From the NCBI GenBank assembly GCA_002480645.1, contig DLCN01000009.1, forward strand, positions 1 to 64,000: a DNA stretch of 64,000 bases, read 5' to 3'. The position numbers and the translations under genes are program-made. Of this stretch, positions 36,414-43,805 are shown in pieces. The notes beneath the pieces are model-generated. The model did no database searches. It had not been told where the DNA came from and saw only the letters and a program-made list of their open reading frames with translations. The stretch comes from Balneolaceae bacterium UBA7797. GTDB taxonomy: Bacteria; Bacteroidota; Rhodothermia; Balneolales; Balneolaceae. Each line of letters starts with the position of its first letter. The first letter of the stretch is position 1.

Positions 36414-38573
36414 CTATTCTGAGGAAGTTTGAGTGAGTACTTCTAGTGATTTTGCTTTTCCGCGAATGGTAACCATGCTACCCGGTCGCATAGCTGCACC
36501 GGCTTTTGGAAATTGTGCGAATACTGTTCCGGAACCGATCCTTTTTACTTCGAGTCCAAGCGAGCTTAACATGGCGGTTGCAGCTCTCATGTTCATACCG
36601 TCGAGGTCAGGAATGGTGGTTAATTGTGCGTTCGCACTTGCACTATCGGCCGGCGCAGTTGTTTCCGATAAAGTGAGGAATATTTCTGCACCCGATAAAA
36701 TACTGTCACCGGCTGCGGGCTGTTGATCCAAAATTAGTCCGTTTTTGCCTTTCAATTTAATGGAGAGATCAAATTCATCTGCCAGCGCTGTGGCCATGTC
36801 CGGTGTTAGTCCTTTGAAAGACGGCGCCAGGACCATCTGTACATCTGTATTTTTATTTTCAATGATGTGACGCTGAAGATCATCATCCAGCCCGGCAATA
36901 CGTGTAGCAACCTGCCGAAAGATCGGCCCGGCAGTATATCCGCCATAACCAACCGGCTTGGGTTCATCCAGCATGATAAAGCAAACATATTTGGGATCTT
37001 CAACAGGGAAGAATCCAACAAAAGAACCCCGGTAATTACTGGTATAACGCCCGTTAACTACTTTTTTGGCCGTGCCTGTTTTCCCGGCAATACGTAACCC
37101 TTCAACCTGTGCAAATTCTCCGGTACCGGAATCTGATACTACACTTTCGAAGATGGGGAGTAGTTTTTTCAGCGTTTTTTCTTTAGCCACTCTGCGGATC
37201 TTAACCGGCTCGTGCTGGCTGATAACATTCCCCTCCGTGTCTTCGATATGATCGATCACATAAGGGCGCATCATAATTCCGTTATTGGCAAAAGCGGCAT
37301 AGGCCTGAGCTACCTGAATCGGAGTGGCAAGTAATTCATATCCGTGCGACATCCATGGAAGACTTACTAAGCTCCATTCAAAAGGTTTGGCCATTCGCCC
37401 GCTTTCTTCCCCGGCGATATCTATGTACGTGGGAGTTCCAAAACCCATATTTCGCGCATATTGGTAAAAATCATCGTCATCCATACGCATGGCAATTTCC
37501 GCAGTAGCCACATTCGATGAGTTCATGATCACCTGCTGGAAGGTCATATTTCCTAATGGATCATGATCTCGCAAAGGCAAACCATGGATCACGATCTCAC
37601 CGGATTCCGGAGTTTCAAAGATCTCGCCATCTTTTATCTTATTCTGCTCAACCGCAGCTATGGCCGTTACCAATTTGAATGTAGAACCCGGTTCAGCCAT
37701 GTCTGAAATGGCAAAATTACGACGGTTCTCATCATCATCTTTACCCGGGAAGTTGGGATCATAAGTAGGATAATTAGCAAGTGCTTTTATGGCTCCTGTG
37801 CGGGGATCCATAATAATGGCAGTACCGTAATTGGCTCTGAATCTATTTACGCCGGCTTTAAGTTCATCTTCCAGAATGGCCTGAATGTAAGAGTCGATCG
37901 TTGTGTGTAATGAATAGCCGTTTCGGGGTAATTTTTTAGGAGCACCCACATATTCAAAAACCCGGTTTAGGGCGTCTTTTCTAACCTGACGAACTCCATC
38001 CTCACCTTTTAACTCATCATTATAAAAAGCTTCGATGCCGGTCCGGCCGTCCATGTTGTGATTAACAAACCCAAGAGCATGAGCTGCCAGGCTTCCAAAG
38101 GTGTACTTTCGGCGAAATTCTTCTTCAATGATCACTCCACGGATATTCAATGCGGCGATCTCGTCTTTTTGCAGGCCGGAAAGATTTTTTGCGAGTACTA
38201 CATACCGCGACCGGGAAGGTGCTTCATCTACTTTCTTCAGATAGGTTGATCCGGGCACTCCGGTAACTTTGCCCAGTGTATTGGTTAACTGGACGATCTT
38301 CTCCCGGGTCAGATTCTCGATCTTTGGATCCAGAGCGATCTGGTAATCAACGGCATTTGTGGCCAGTAAGGTGCCATTTTCGTCGTAGATGTTTCCGCGT
38401 TGGGCAGGAATAGAGATCTCGGTGATCGCCTGCTTATTCCAAAGTTTGCGTAATCCTTCTCCTTCCACATAATTAATGCGGAATAACTGGAAAGCCAATG
38501 CTGCCGGGAGCAGGAAGAGCAATCCCAGAATAATGAACATGCGGCTTATTATGGCGGTTCTGTACTCACTCAT
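36414..38573 (-). CDS. ftsI: Septal transpeptidase FtsI/PBP3 with two PASTA domains
   Basis: 719 residues: one N-terminal membrane helix (~10-30), PBP dimerisation domain (~55-215), transpeptidase domain with nucleophile S297 in SxxK (S-T-F-K), SSN at 352-354 and KTG at 498-500. The C-terminus carries two PASTA-like repeats (~590-645 and ~662-715), seen in MVLAPSFKGLTPDMATALADEF and TTIPDLDGMNMRAATAMLSSLG. It crosslinks septal peptidoglycan with FtsW. It overlaps the ftsL-like gene by 4 nt. Confidence 0.96.
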   Translation of the reverse strand: MSEYRTAIISRMFIILGLLFLLPAALAFQLFRINYVEGEGLRKLWNKQAITEISIPAQRGNIYDENGTLLATNAVDYQIALDPKIENLTREKIVQLTNTLGKVTGVPGSTYLKKVDEAPSRSRYVVLAKNLSGLQKDEIAALNIRGVIIEEEFRRKYTFGSLAAHALGFVNHNMDGRTGIEAFYNDELKGEDGVRQVRKDALNRVFEYVGAPKKLPRNGYSLHTTIDSYIQAILEDELKAGVNRFRANYGTAIIMDPRTGAIKALANYPTYDPNFPGKDDDENRRNFAISDMAEPGSTFKLVTAIAAVEQNKIKDGEIFETPESGEIVIHGLPLRDHDPLGNMTFQQVIMNSSNVATAEIAMRMDDDDFYQYARNMGFGTPTYIDIAGEESGRMAKPFEWSLVSLPWMSHGYELLATPIQVAQAYAAFANNGIMMRPYVIDHIEDTEGNVISQHEPVKIRRVAKEKTLKKLLPIFESVVSDSGTGEFAQVEGLRIAGKTGTAKKVVNGRYTSNYRGSFVGFFPVEDPKYVCFIMLDEPKPVGYGGYTAGPIFRQVATRIAGLDDDLQRHIIENKNTDVQMVLAPSFKGLTPDMATALADEFDLSIKLKGKNGLILDQQPAAGDSILSGAEIFLTLSETTAPADSASANAQLTTIPDLDGMNMRAATAMLSSLGLEVKRIGSGTVFAQFPKAGAAMRPGSMVTIRGKAKSLEVLTQTSSE

Positions 38574-38983
38574 TCTTCGATCACCAGTACTTTATCTGCC
38601 GGGCCGCCATTCACAAAACCCTGTTGTTTTGCTTTTTCATAAACCTCGGCAGGACCGGCCATGCGATCATAGCGTAGCTTGAGTTCATCATGCATTTGCC
38701 GGGCATTATTGTATTCTTTTTCCAGCTGTTGTACTTCTTTAAGCAATTGCTGGGTGGCAAATACATGGGTGAGATACATAAAGCCGAAAATGCCGATAAT
38801 TATAGCAGCCAGAATTACTCTGCCTGGTCTGATCGAAGGTATTCGTTTACCATTACCGTTTCCGGATGTGTTTCTCTTAGAAGCCTGTTTGTTTTTTGGG
38901 GATGTGGATGATATGTCAGGCTTTGGGACTTTTCGGAGGTTTGGCTTCACTTCGTTTTTTCGCAGAGGAGATTGAACCATCAT
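38570..38983 (-). CDS. ftsL: FtsL-like divisome protein
   Basis: 137 residues: a basic, disordered cytoplasmic tail (~1-48), one membrane helix (~53-70, VILAAIIIGIFGFMYLTHVF) and a periplasmic coiled coil (QQLLKEVQQLEKEYNNARQMHDELKLRYDRM). FtsL proteins are recognised by this topology and their place between rsmH and ftsI, not by sequence. The cytoplasmic tail is longer than in E. coli. It overlaps both neighbours by 4 nt. Confidence 0.82.
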   Translation of the reverse strand: MMVQSPLRKNEVKPNLRKVPKPDISSTSPKNKQASKRNTSGNGNGKRIPSIRPGRVILAAIIIGIFGFMYLTHVFATQQLLKEVQQLEKEYNNARQMHDELKLRYDRMAGPAEVYEKAKQQGFVNGGPADKVLVIEE

Positions 38984-39918
38984 GAGCCGCCTCCGTTTGT
39001 TTTCTCAGCAACCCGCAGTTTAGCGCTTCGGGAAGCCGGATTTCGTGCTATTTCGTCATCAGTGGGGGAGATGACATTATTAAATAGCGGTTTTATTGGA
39101 GAGATTACGTTACCGTAAAAATCTTTCTCGACCTTACCGTCAAAATTGCCGGCTTTAAAAAATCTCTTAACTAACCGGTCTTCCAAAGAATGGTACGACA
39201 TTACCACCAGGCGACCACCGGGTGCCAAAACTTCTAAGGATTGCTGCAATACCTGTTTCAGCATTTCCAACTCTTGATTCACTTCAATACGGATAGCCTG
39301 AAATACTCTGGCCAGTGATTTTACCAGGAATCGGGGACTTACAACTTCGGACACTACATGCTTTAGCTGACCGGTAGATTCGATCGGGCGTGCATCAATA
39401 ATAGCTCTTGCGATCTTACGGCTGGCTTTTTCCTCACCATAATGAAAAATGAGGTCCCGTAAGGGTTCATAATCATATTCGTTTACCACCTGATAGGCTG
39501 ATAAGCCTGTTAAGTTACCCATCCGCATATCAAGGGGACCGTCTTCCTGAAAGCTGAAGCCTCTTTCGCCATCTTTGATCTGATGAGTGGAAACGCCTAG
39601 ATCCAAAAGGATTCCGGTTACCCGACCGTGTACTTGGGGAGGTAGAAGGGTTGACAGGTAACCGAAATTTCCTTTTAAAATGGTAAATCGTTCGTCATTG
39701 CCGATACGTTCTGATGCTGCTTCAATAGCTTCATCATCCTGATCGATCGAAAATAATTGTCCGTCAGTATTTATGAGCGACAGAATTTCTTTAGAATGCC
39801 CGCCACCACCAAGGGTTCCATCAATATAGATACCGGACGGATCGGTGATGAGATGCTCCATGCATTCATTTAACATAACCGGGATATGCTCGAAATATGT
39901 ACTCATATTAATCAGCAT
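38980..39918 (-). CDS. rsmH: 16S rRNA (cytosine(1402)-N(4))-methyltransferase RsmH
   Basis: 312 residues (also called MraW). The N-terminus HIPVMLNECMEHLITDPSGIYIDGTLGGGGHS holds the SAM-binding loop; GILLDLGVSTHQIKDGERGFSFQEDGPLDMRMG and RLVVMSYHSLEDRLVKRFF are family signatures. It methylates C1402 in the ribosomal P site. The start at 39918 overlaps the end of mraZ; a Met at codon 5 (39906) would leave one base between them and fits the usual N-terminus equally well. Confidence 0.97.
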   Translation of the reverse strand: MLINMSTYFEHIPVMLNECMEHLITDPSGIYIDGTLGGGGHSKEILSLINTDGQLFSIDQDDEAIEAASERIGNDERFTILKGNFGYLSTLLPPQVHGRVTGILLDLGVSTHQIKDGERGFSFQEDGPLDMRMGNLTGLSAYQVVNEYDYEPLRDLIFHYGEEKASRKIARAIIDARPIESTGQLKHVVSEVVSPRFLVKSLARVFQAIRIEVNQELEMLKQVLQQSLEVLAPGGRLVVMSYHSLEDRLVKRFFKAGNFDGKVEKDFYGNVISPIKPLFNNVISPTDDEIARNPASRSAKLRVAEKTNGGGS

Positions 39919-40375
39919 CGGTGGTTGATCCGCCTCCCATTACTTGTTCAAAGATCTCTTCGAAAGCATCGGGATCCAGGTTTTCATCCGCTTGGTTTAG
40001 TTTTTCAGGGGACCAAACTTCGATGTATTGACCCATTCCAATAAATACAGCTTTGCTGTCTATAGCAGCATAGGTGAGGTGATCGGCGGGGATTCCGATC
40101 CTGTTCTGTTTATCCAGGGAAACATCTTCTGCGAAGCGCAGGAAATTACGTTTAGCGATTCGGCCGGCACGTGTAAAATTATTGGCCTTAGACAGGGCGC
40201 TTTCAACGTTTTGCCATTCATTTTCCGGGTAGAGGTAAAGGCAGGATTCGATTCCGCGTACTACTACAAAGCGGTCATGAGCGTCTGGAGAGAGAAGCTT
40301 GCGCATTTTTGCCGGAAAAGAAACACGTCCTTTTTCGTCTATGCTATGCTCATATTGGCCTTTAAAACTATACAC
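39908..40375 (-). CDS. mraZ: Transcriptional regulator MraZ
   Basis: 155 residues with two SpoVT/AbrB-like half-domains: YEHSIDEKGRVSFPAKMRKLL (~8-28) and EDVSLDKQNRIGIPADHLTYAAI (~88-110). MraZ binds GTGGG repeats at its own promoter and controls the division cluster; three such repeats lie 54-78 bp upstream of its start. The C-terminal ~20 residues are acidic and variable. Confidence 0.96.
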   Translation of the reverse strand: MYSFKGQYEHSIDEKGRVSFPAKMRKLLSPDAHDRFVVVRGIESCLYLYPENEWQNVESALSKANNFTRAGRIAKRNFLRFAEDVSLDKQNRIGIPADHLTYAAIDSKAVFIGMGQYIEVWSPEKLNQADENLDPDAFEEIFEQVMGGGSTTDAD

Positions 40376-40428
40376 GGTACCCGTAGGTAGATTAAATGAT
40401 TGCTAAACGTCTAGAAAAGAGAGTAGTC

Positions 40429-40483
40429 CCCACTATCTCCCACTTCATCCCACAATGTACCCTAATTCCCCATATTCTGTCAA
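40429..40483 (-). promoter_or_regulatory. mraZ (dcw) promoter with three MraZ boxes
   Basis: On the minus strand, TTGACA (40478-40483) and TACATT (40454-40459) are 18 bp apart, a good -35/-10 pair. Directly downstream lie three GTGGG pentamers (40449-40453, 40439-40443, 40429-40433) at exact 10-bp spacing, the arrangement known for MraZ operators. They would cover the transcription start, consistent with autorepression of the whole division cluster. Confidence 0.85.
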
Positions 40484-40556
40484 ATAATTTCCACTACTTG
40501 GTTAAAAAATATTTTTATGCGAATAAAACGCTTCTGATCGAAAGTCCTGAAATCAA

Positions 40557-40580
40557 AAAAACCGACAGGTGCCGGTTTTT
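40557..40580 (-). terminator. Rho-independent terminator after metX
   Basis: AAAAACCG/CGGTTTTT stem, symmetric, directly after the metX stop codon. It separates the methionine genes from the dcw promoter. Confidence 0.8.
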
Positions 40581-40614
40581 AAAAATGAGTTATATATACG
40601 GAGATGCCAGCTGG

Positions 40615-41652
40615 TCAGATCACCGCTTTTGTTTTTTCGAAGAATGCGTTCAAGTGTTCATTGAGCTGATCAAACTCAATGAGAAATGCATCATGGCCAT
40701 ACGGAGATTGAAGCTCGTCATATTGAGCGTTTGGAATAAGGTCGGCCAATTCCTGCTGTTCGTTGGTCGGATAAAGCACATCAGAATCCATTCCAAGTAT
40801 TAATACGGGTATGGTAAGATTTCCCAGAACTTCTTCAAATGATCCACGGTCCCGGGAAACATCATGTGTATCCATACTTTTTGTGAGGAGTACGTAGGTA
40901 AGAGCATCGAATCGGTCTACGAGTTTCCTTCCCTGATAATCCAGATAGGATTCAACTTCGAAGATGTCTTTTGTTTTATTCTTATTCCGGCCAAACTTTT
41001 GCAAATAATTTTGAGGTGTGCGATAACTAACCATAGCCATAGCCCTGGCGGCCGCAAGTCCTTTAACCGGCGGATTTTCTGGTTCATACCACCCATTATT
41101 CCAGTTTTCATCAGCATAAATGGCCATGCGCTGGGAATGCCCGATAGCAATTGCCCATGGATTGTGAGATTTTCCCATCCCCATAAAACAGCCACGTTTG
41201 ATCCGGTCGTCCATGATCGCAAATTCCAGTGCGATCATACCGCCCATAGATGGACCCAACACGATCTCGATACCTTTGATGTCGAGTTCGTCTAAAATGA
41301 TCTGCTGAAAACGGACAATATCCCGTATTGAAAAAACCGGGAAATCTGCCTGATAAGGTTTATTGGTCTCCGGATTTATCGACCACGGATCAACGGATCC
41401 GTAACAACTGGCCGGATTGTTAATACATATCAGGAAATGTTCTTCCGGATTATATATACTGTTTTCATTAAAGAGTCCGGGGAACCATGCTTTTACATCC
41501 GAATTACCCGAAAAAGCATGACATACCAACAGTACGTTATCTCGGTTTTCATTGAGAGTACCCCAGGTATGATAGGCGATCTGAGGTTTAATTAATTCAA
41601 ATCCGGATTCTGTTATAAATCGCTCAGCTGTAAATAATTTTAGGTCTGTCAT
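40615..41652 (-). CDS. metX: Homoserine O-acetyltransferase
   Basis: 345-residue alpha/beta hydrolase of the MetX family. The nucleophile is S135 in GPSMGGMIALEFA; the Asp (LILGMDSDVLYPTNEQQ) and His (SPYGHDAFLIEF) of the triad are visible, as is the substrate loop NPASCYGSVDPWSINPETNKPY. It acetylates homoserine, giving the substrate for MetY encoded just upstream. Some family members use succinyl-CoA, and that choice cannot be settled here. A strong terminator-like hairpin lies between metY and this gene. Confidence 0.92.
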   Translation of the reverse strand: MTDLKLFTAERFITESGFELIKPQIAYHTWGTLNENRDNVLLVCHAFSGNSDVKAWFPGLFNENSIYNPEEHFLICINNPASCYGSVDPWSINPETNKPYQADFPVFSIRDIVRFQQIILDELDIKGIEIVLGPSMGGMIALEFAIMDDRIKRGCFMGMGKSHNPWAIAIGHSQRMAIYADENWNNGWYEPENPPVKGLAAARAMAMVSYRTPQNYLQKFGRNKNKTKDIFEVESYLDYQGRKLVDRFDALTYVLLTKSMDTHDVSRDRGSFEEVLGNLTIPVLILGMDSDVLYPTNEQQELADLIPNAQYDELQSPYGHDAFLIEFDQLNEHLNAFFEKTKAVI

Positions 41653-41665
41653 TAATGGTAATTTT

Positions 41666-41706
41666 AAAAAAAGATCAGTGGCACTATAAAGATAGCACCA
41701 CTGATC
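41666..41706 (-). terminator. Terminator hairpin between metY and metX
   Basis: On the minus strand a 12-bp stem (GATCAGTGG... with CCACTGATC, two wobble pairs inside) is followed by TTTTTTT. It lies in the 113-bp gap after metY, so metX expression would depend on read-through or on its own promoter. Confidence 0.82.
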
Positions 41707-41765
41707 GCGAAGTCACACTATGAACTTCGGTGTGTGAGTGAGTTTCTTGTAAGGGGTAAATAAAT

Positions 41766-43094
41766 TCAGGCTGGAACCGGAACCGTTTTAAAAGCTTCTT
41801 CAAAATCCTCAATAATATCTTCGATATGTTCAATACCAACCGATACACGAATGAGGTCAGGTTTTACACCACTTGCAATTTGTTCCTTTTCGCTTAATTG
41901 CTGATGGGTGGTACTGGATGGATGTATCACTAAGGTTTTTGCATCACCAATGTTGGCGAGATGGCTGGATAATTGTACGTTATTGATGAATGTTTTGGCA
42001 GCATCATAGCCACCCTTTACGCCAAAGGTCAGAACGGAACCAAAAAGGCCGGGAGTCAGGTATTTCTTTGCCCGCTCGTGGTAGGGGTGCTCTTCGAGAC
42101 CGGTGAAATTCACCCATTCAACCGAATCATGGGATTTCAGGTACTCTGCCAGCTTCAGTGCGTTTTCATTGTGTCGTTCGATTCGAAGTGATAAAGTCTC
42201 CAGTCCCTGGAGCAATAAAAAGCTGTTGAATGGCGATTGAGCAGGACCAAAATCGCGTAAGCCTTCCACGCGTGCCCGTATAGCAAAGGCGATATTTCCA
42301 AATGGACCATCTTCGCCAAATACTTCCCAGAATTTTAACCCATGGTATCCCTCCGATGGCTCTGTGAATAATGGGTAACGACCATTTCCCCAATTGAAAT
42401 TACCTGCATCAACGATCACTCCGCCAATCGAAGTACCGTGTCCCCCGATCCATTTGGTGGCAGAGGAGGTGACAACATTTGCGCCAAACTGAATCGGTTT
42501 GACCAATGCGCCCGCTGCACCGAATGTGTTATCAACAACCAGTGCAATGCCATATTTACTGCCAAGTGCAGCCAGGCCTTCGAAGTCAGCCACATTACCG
42601 CGAGGATTTCCTATCGATTCCACATAGATCGCCTTGGTGTTGTCATCAATCAGTTTTTCAAATTCTTCGACAGTATCTTCTGCCGCAAACCTAACGTTAA
42701 TGCCTAACCGCGGAATGGTAACTTTGAACTGATTGTACGTTCCTCCGTAGAGATTTTGAGTGGCTACAATATTGTCTCCTGCCTGGGCAAGATTGGTGAT
42801 AGCCAGAAACTGAGCGGCCTGACCGGATGAGGTGGATACAGCGGCAACACCGCCTTCCAAAGCCGCAATTCTTTTTTCAAAAACATCATTTGTCGGGTTC
42901 ATGATCCGCGAATAGATGTTCCCAAATTCCCGAAGTGCGAAGAGGTTAGCGGCGTGTTCGGAGTTGTTGAAATTAAATGATGTGGTCTGATAAATTGGAA
43001 CCGCGCGTGACCCGGTAGTTGGATCCGGTTCCTGACCGGCATGCAGTTGTAAAGTTTCGAATCGTAAGTTTCGTGATGTTAATTCAGTGCTCAT
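41766..43094 (-). CDS. metY: O-acetylhomoserine sulfhydrylase
   Basis: 442-residue PLP enzyme of the Cys/Met metabolism family, length and motifs typical of MetY: VPIYQTTSFNFNN, YSRIMNPTNDVFEKRIAALEGG, the PLP-binding lysine K214 in SSATKWIGGHGTSIGGV and DNTFGAAGALVKPI. It condenses O-acetylhomoserine with sulfide to give homocysteine. It is preceded by a ~430-nt leader with a Met-peptide attenuator and a SAM-I riboswitch, so expression should fall when methionine and SAM are plentiful. Confidence 0.95.
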   Translation of the reverse strand: MSTELTSRNLRFETLQLHAGQEPDPTTGSRAVPIYQTTSFNFNNSEHAANLFALREFGNIYSRIMNPTNDVFEKRIAALEGGVAAVSTSSGQAAQFLAITNLAQAGDNIVATQNLYGGTYNQFKVTIPRLGINVRFAAEDTVEEFEKLIDDNTKAIYVESIGNPRGNVADFEGLAALGSKYGIALVVDNTFGAAGALVKPIQFGANVVTSSATKWIGGHGTSIGGVIVDAGNFNWGNGRYPLFTEPSEGYHGLKFWEVFGEDGPFGNIAFAIRARVEGLRDFGPAQSPFNSFLLLQGLETLSLRIERHNENALKLAEYLKSHDSVEWVNFTGLEEHPYHERAKKYLTPGLFGSVLTFGVKGGYDAAKTFINNVQLSSHLANIGDAKTLVIHPSSTTHQQLSEKEQIASGVKPDLIRVSVGIEHIEDIIEDFEEAFKTVPVPA

Positions 43095-43156
43095 TTTTTT
43101 TTGGTTTTTTATATAAGTGAGTGTTTAAAACGTGGTCTCATCAGAAGCTTTTTTAT

Positions 43157-43195
43157 AAAAAAAGCCTCGTCAGAGATGAATCCGAACGAGGCTTT
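43157..43195 (-). terminator. Riboswitch-controlled terminator before metY
   Basis: On the minus strand AAAGCCTCGT/ACGAGGCTTT forms a 10-bp stem followed by a T-run, 60 bp before the metY start and 20 nt after the SAM-I aptamer. It is the expected expression platform. Confidence 0.9.
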
Positions 43196-43214
43196 AAACC
43201 AAAATCTTTTCGAA

Positions 43215-43342
43215 CTCATCTGTCCCGGTCCCCGATATTCGAGTGCCGAGCAGGATGTAGCACCTTTTCCAAAACATGAGCTTATGCTCCGGACGGTTGC
43301 CAAGGCTTCACAGGACCTGATCCCTCCACCTTTCTTAATGAG
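43215..43342 (-). ncRNA. SAM-I (S-box) riboswitch aptamer
   Basis: On the minus strand the S-box landmarks appear in order: P1 arm CTCAT (43338-43342), GGAGGGA (43321-43327), TGAAGCC and GGCAACC (around 43295-43305), GGTGC (43260-43264), and the 3' P1 arm ACAGATGAG ending at 43215. This matches the SAM-I consensus including the kink-turn/pseudoknot elements. A terminator follows immediately and metY is downstream, so SAM binding should switch transcription off. Confidence 0.93.
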
Positions 43343-43384
43343 AATGCAATAATTGTTAAAGAACGAATGAGATTAACTCCCAAC

Positions 43385-43447
43385 AAAAAAGCCCTTCTGT
43401 TATTGCATTCAAAAGGGCTTTTCAAAAACGTTATACCGAAGCCCTTC
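43385..43447 (-). promoter_or_regulatory. Leader-peptide attenuator (antiterminator/terminator segments)
   Basis: Three mutually complementary minus-strand segments: A = GAAGGGCTTC (43438-43447, beginning at the leader stop codon), B = AAAAGCCCTTTT (43411-43422) and C = AGAAGGGCTTTTTT (43385-43398). B pairs with C over 10 bp to make a terminator with a T-run, or with A over 8 bp to make an antiterminator. A ribosome reaching the stop codon would mask A and allow termination. A ribosome stalled on Met codons would leave A free and allow read-through. Confidence 0.85.
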
Positions 43448-43487
43448 AGGTGCGCATCATGCACATCTGCATTCGCATGTTCATCAT
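43446..43487 (-). CDS. Methionine-rich leader peptide of the metY operon
   Basis: Reads MMNMRMQMCMMRT then TGA: 13 residues, seven of them Met, spaced through the peptide. It starts about 41 nt after the predicted transcription start and ends where the attenuator segments begin. No product function is expected; its translation rate would report Met-tRNA charging, as Trp, His and Thr leader peptides do for their operons. It is too short for routine gene finders. No strong Shine-Dalgarno is visible. Confidence 0.85.
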   Translation of the reverse strand: MMNMRMQMCMMRT

Positions 43488-43805
43488 TGAACAAGCAGGC
43501 ATTTCGTTGGTATGTGGGTTTGAAAATTTCATTGAGTATAGCTTAAGGGTACTTCTTCTATCAAACAAGTGTGAGTGAGATTTTTTTCGGTCATATTAGT
43601 TGTGACTTAAATATGATTAGCTAAGTCACTATTTAATAGACGTGATTTTATTCTTTAGAGTGGGTGAAAACGACATTAAAAAAGATGAAATGTCAAAAAA
43701 AATATATATCAACAGAATTAAATTCTGTGCGAGCAGAGTAGAACCCCATAGATTTACGATCGATATTAAAGCCAGGTGCAAAGTTTTGTGAATGAGGAGA
43801 AGAGT
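43488..43805. other. 318-bp AT-rich intergenic region between era and the met leader
   Basis: It contains the metY leader promoter (43535-43564) and, near era, a low-GC palindrome ACAGAATT-A-AATTCTGT (43712-43728) followed on the minus strand by an A/T-rich stretch ending in eight T (43692-43710), a weak candidate for the era terminator. I see no gene in the rest. Confidence 0.5.
43535..43564 (-). promoter_or_regulatory. Predicted promoter of the metY leader
   Basis: TTGATA (43559-43564) and TATACT (43535-43540) on the minus strand with an 18-bp spacer. It predicts a start near 43528, placing the Met-rich leader ORF about 40 nt downstream. Confidence 0.6.

Noticed and set aside
40396..40803. 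135-codon plus-strand frame opposite metX and the mraZ promoter
   Set aside because: It covers the MraZ boxes, a terminator and the end of metX; the protein has no recognisable features.
43282..43494. 70-codon minus-strand frame across the met leader
   Set aside because: It runs through the attenuator and into the SAM-I aptamer, so its codons are explained by RNA structure; the Met-rich 13-codon ORF is in another frame and explains the region better.
43692..43728. ACAGAATT/AATTCTGT palindrome as the era terminator
   Set aside because: The stem is low in GC and the T-run is separated from it by several bases, so I list it only as a weak candidate within the intergenic entry.
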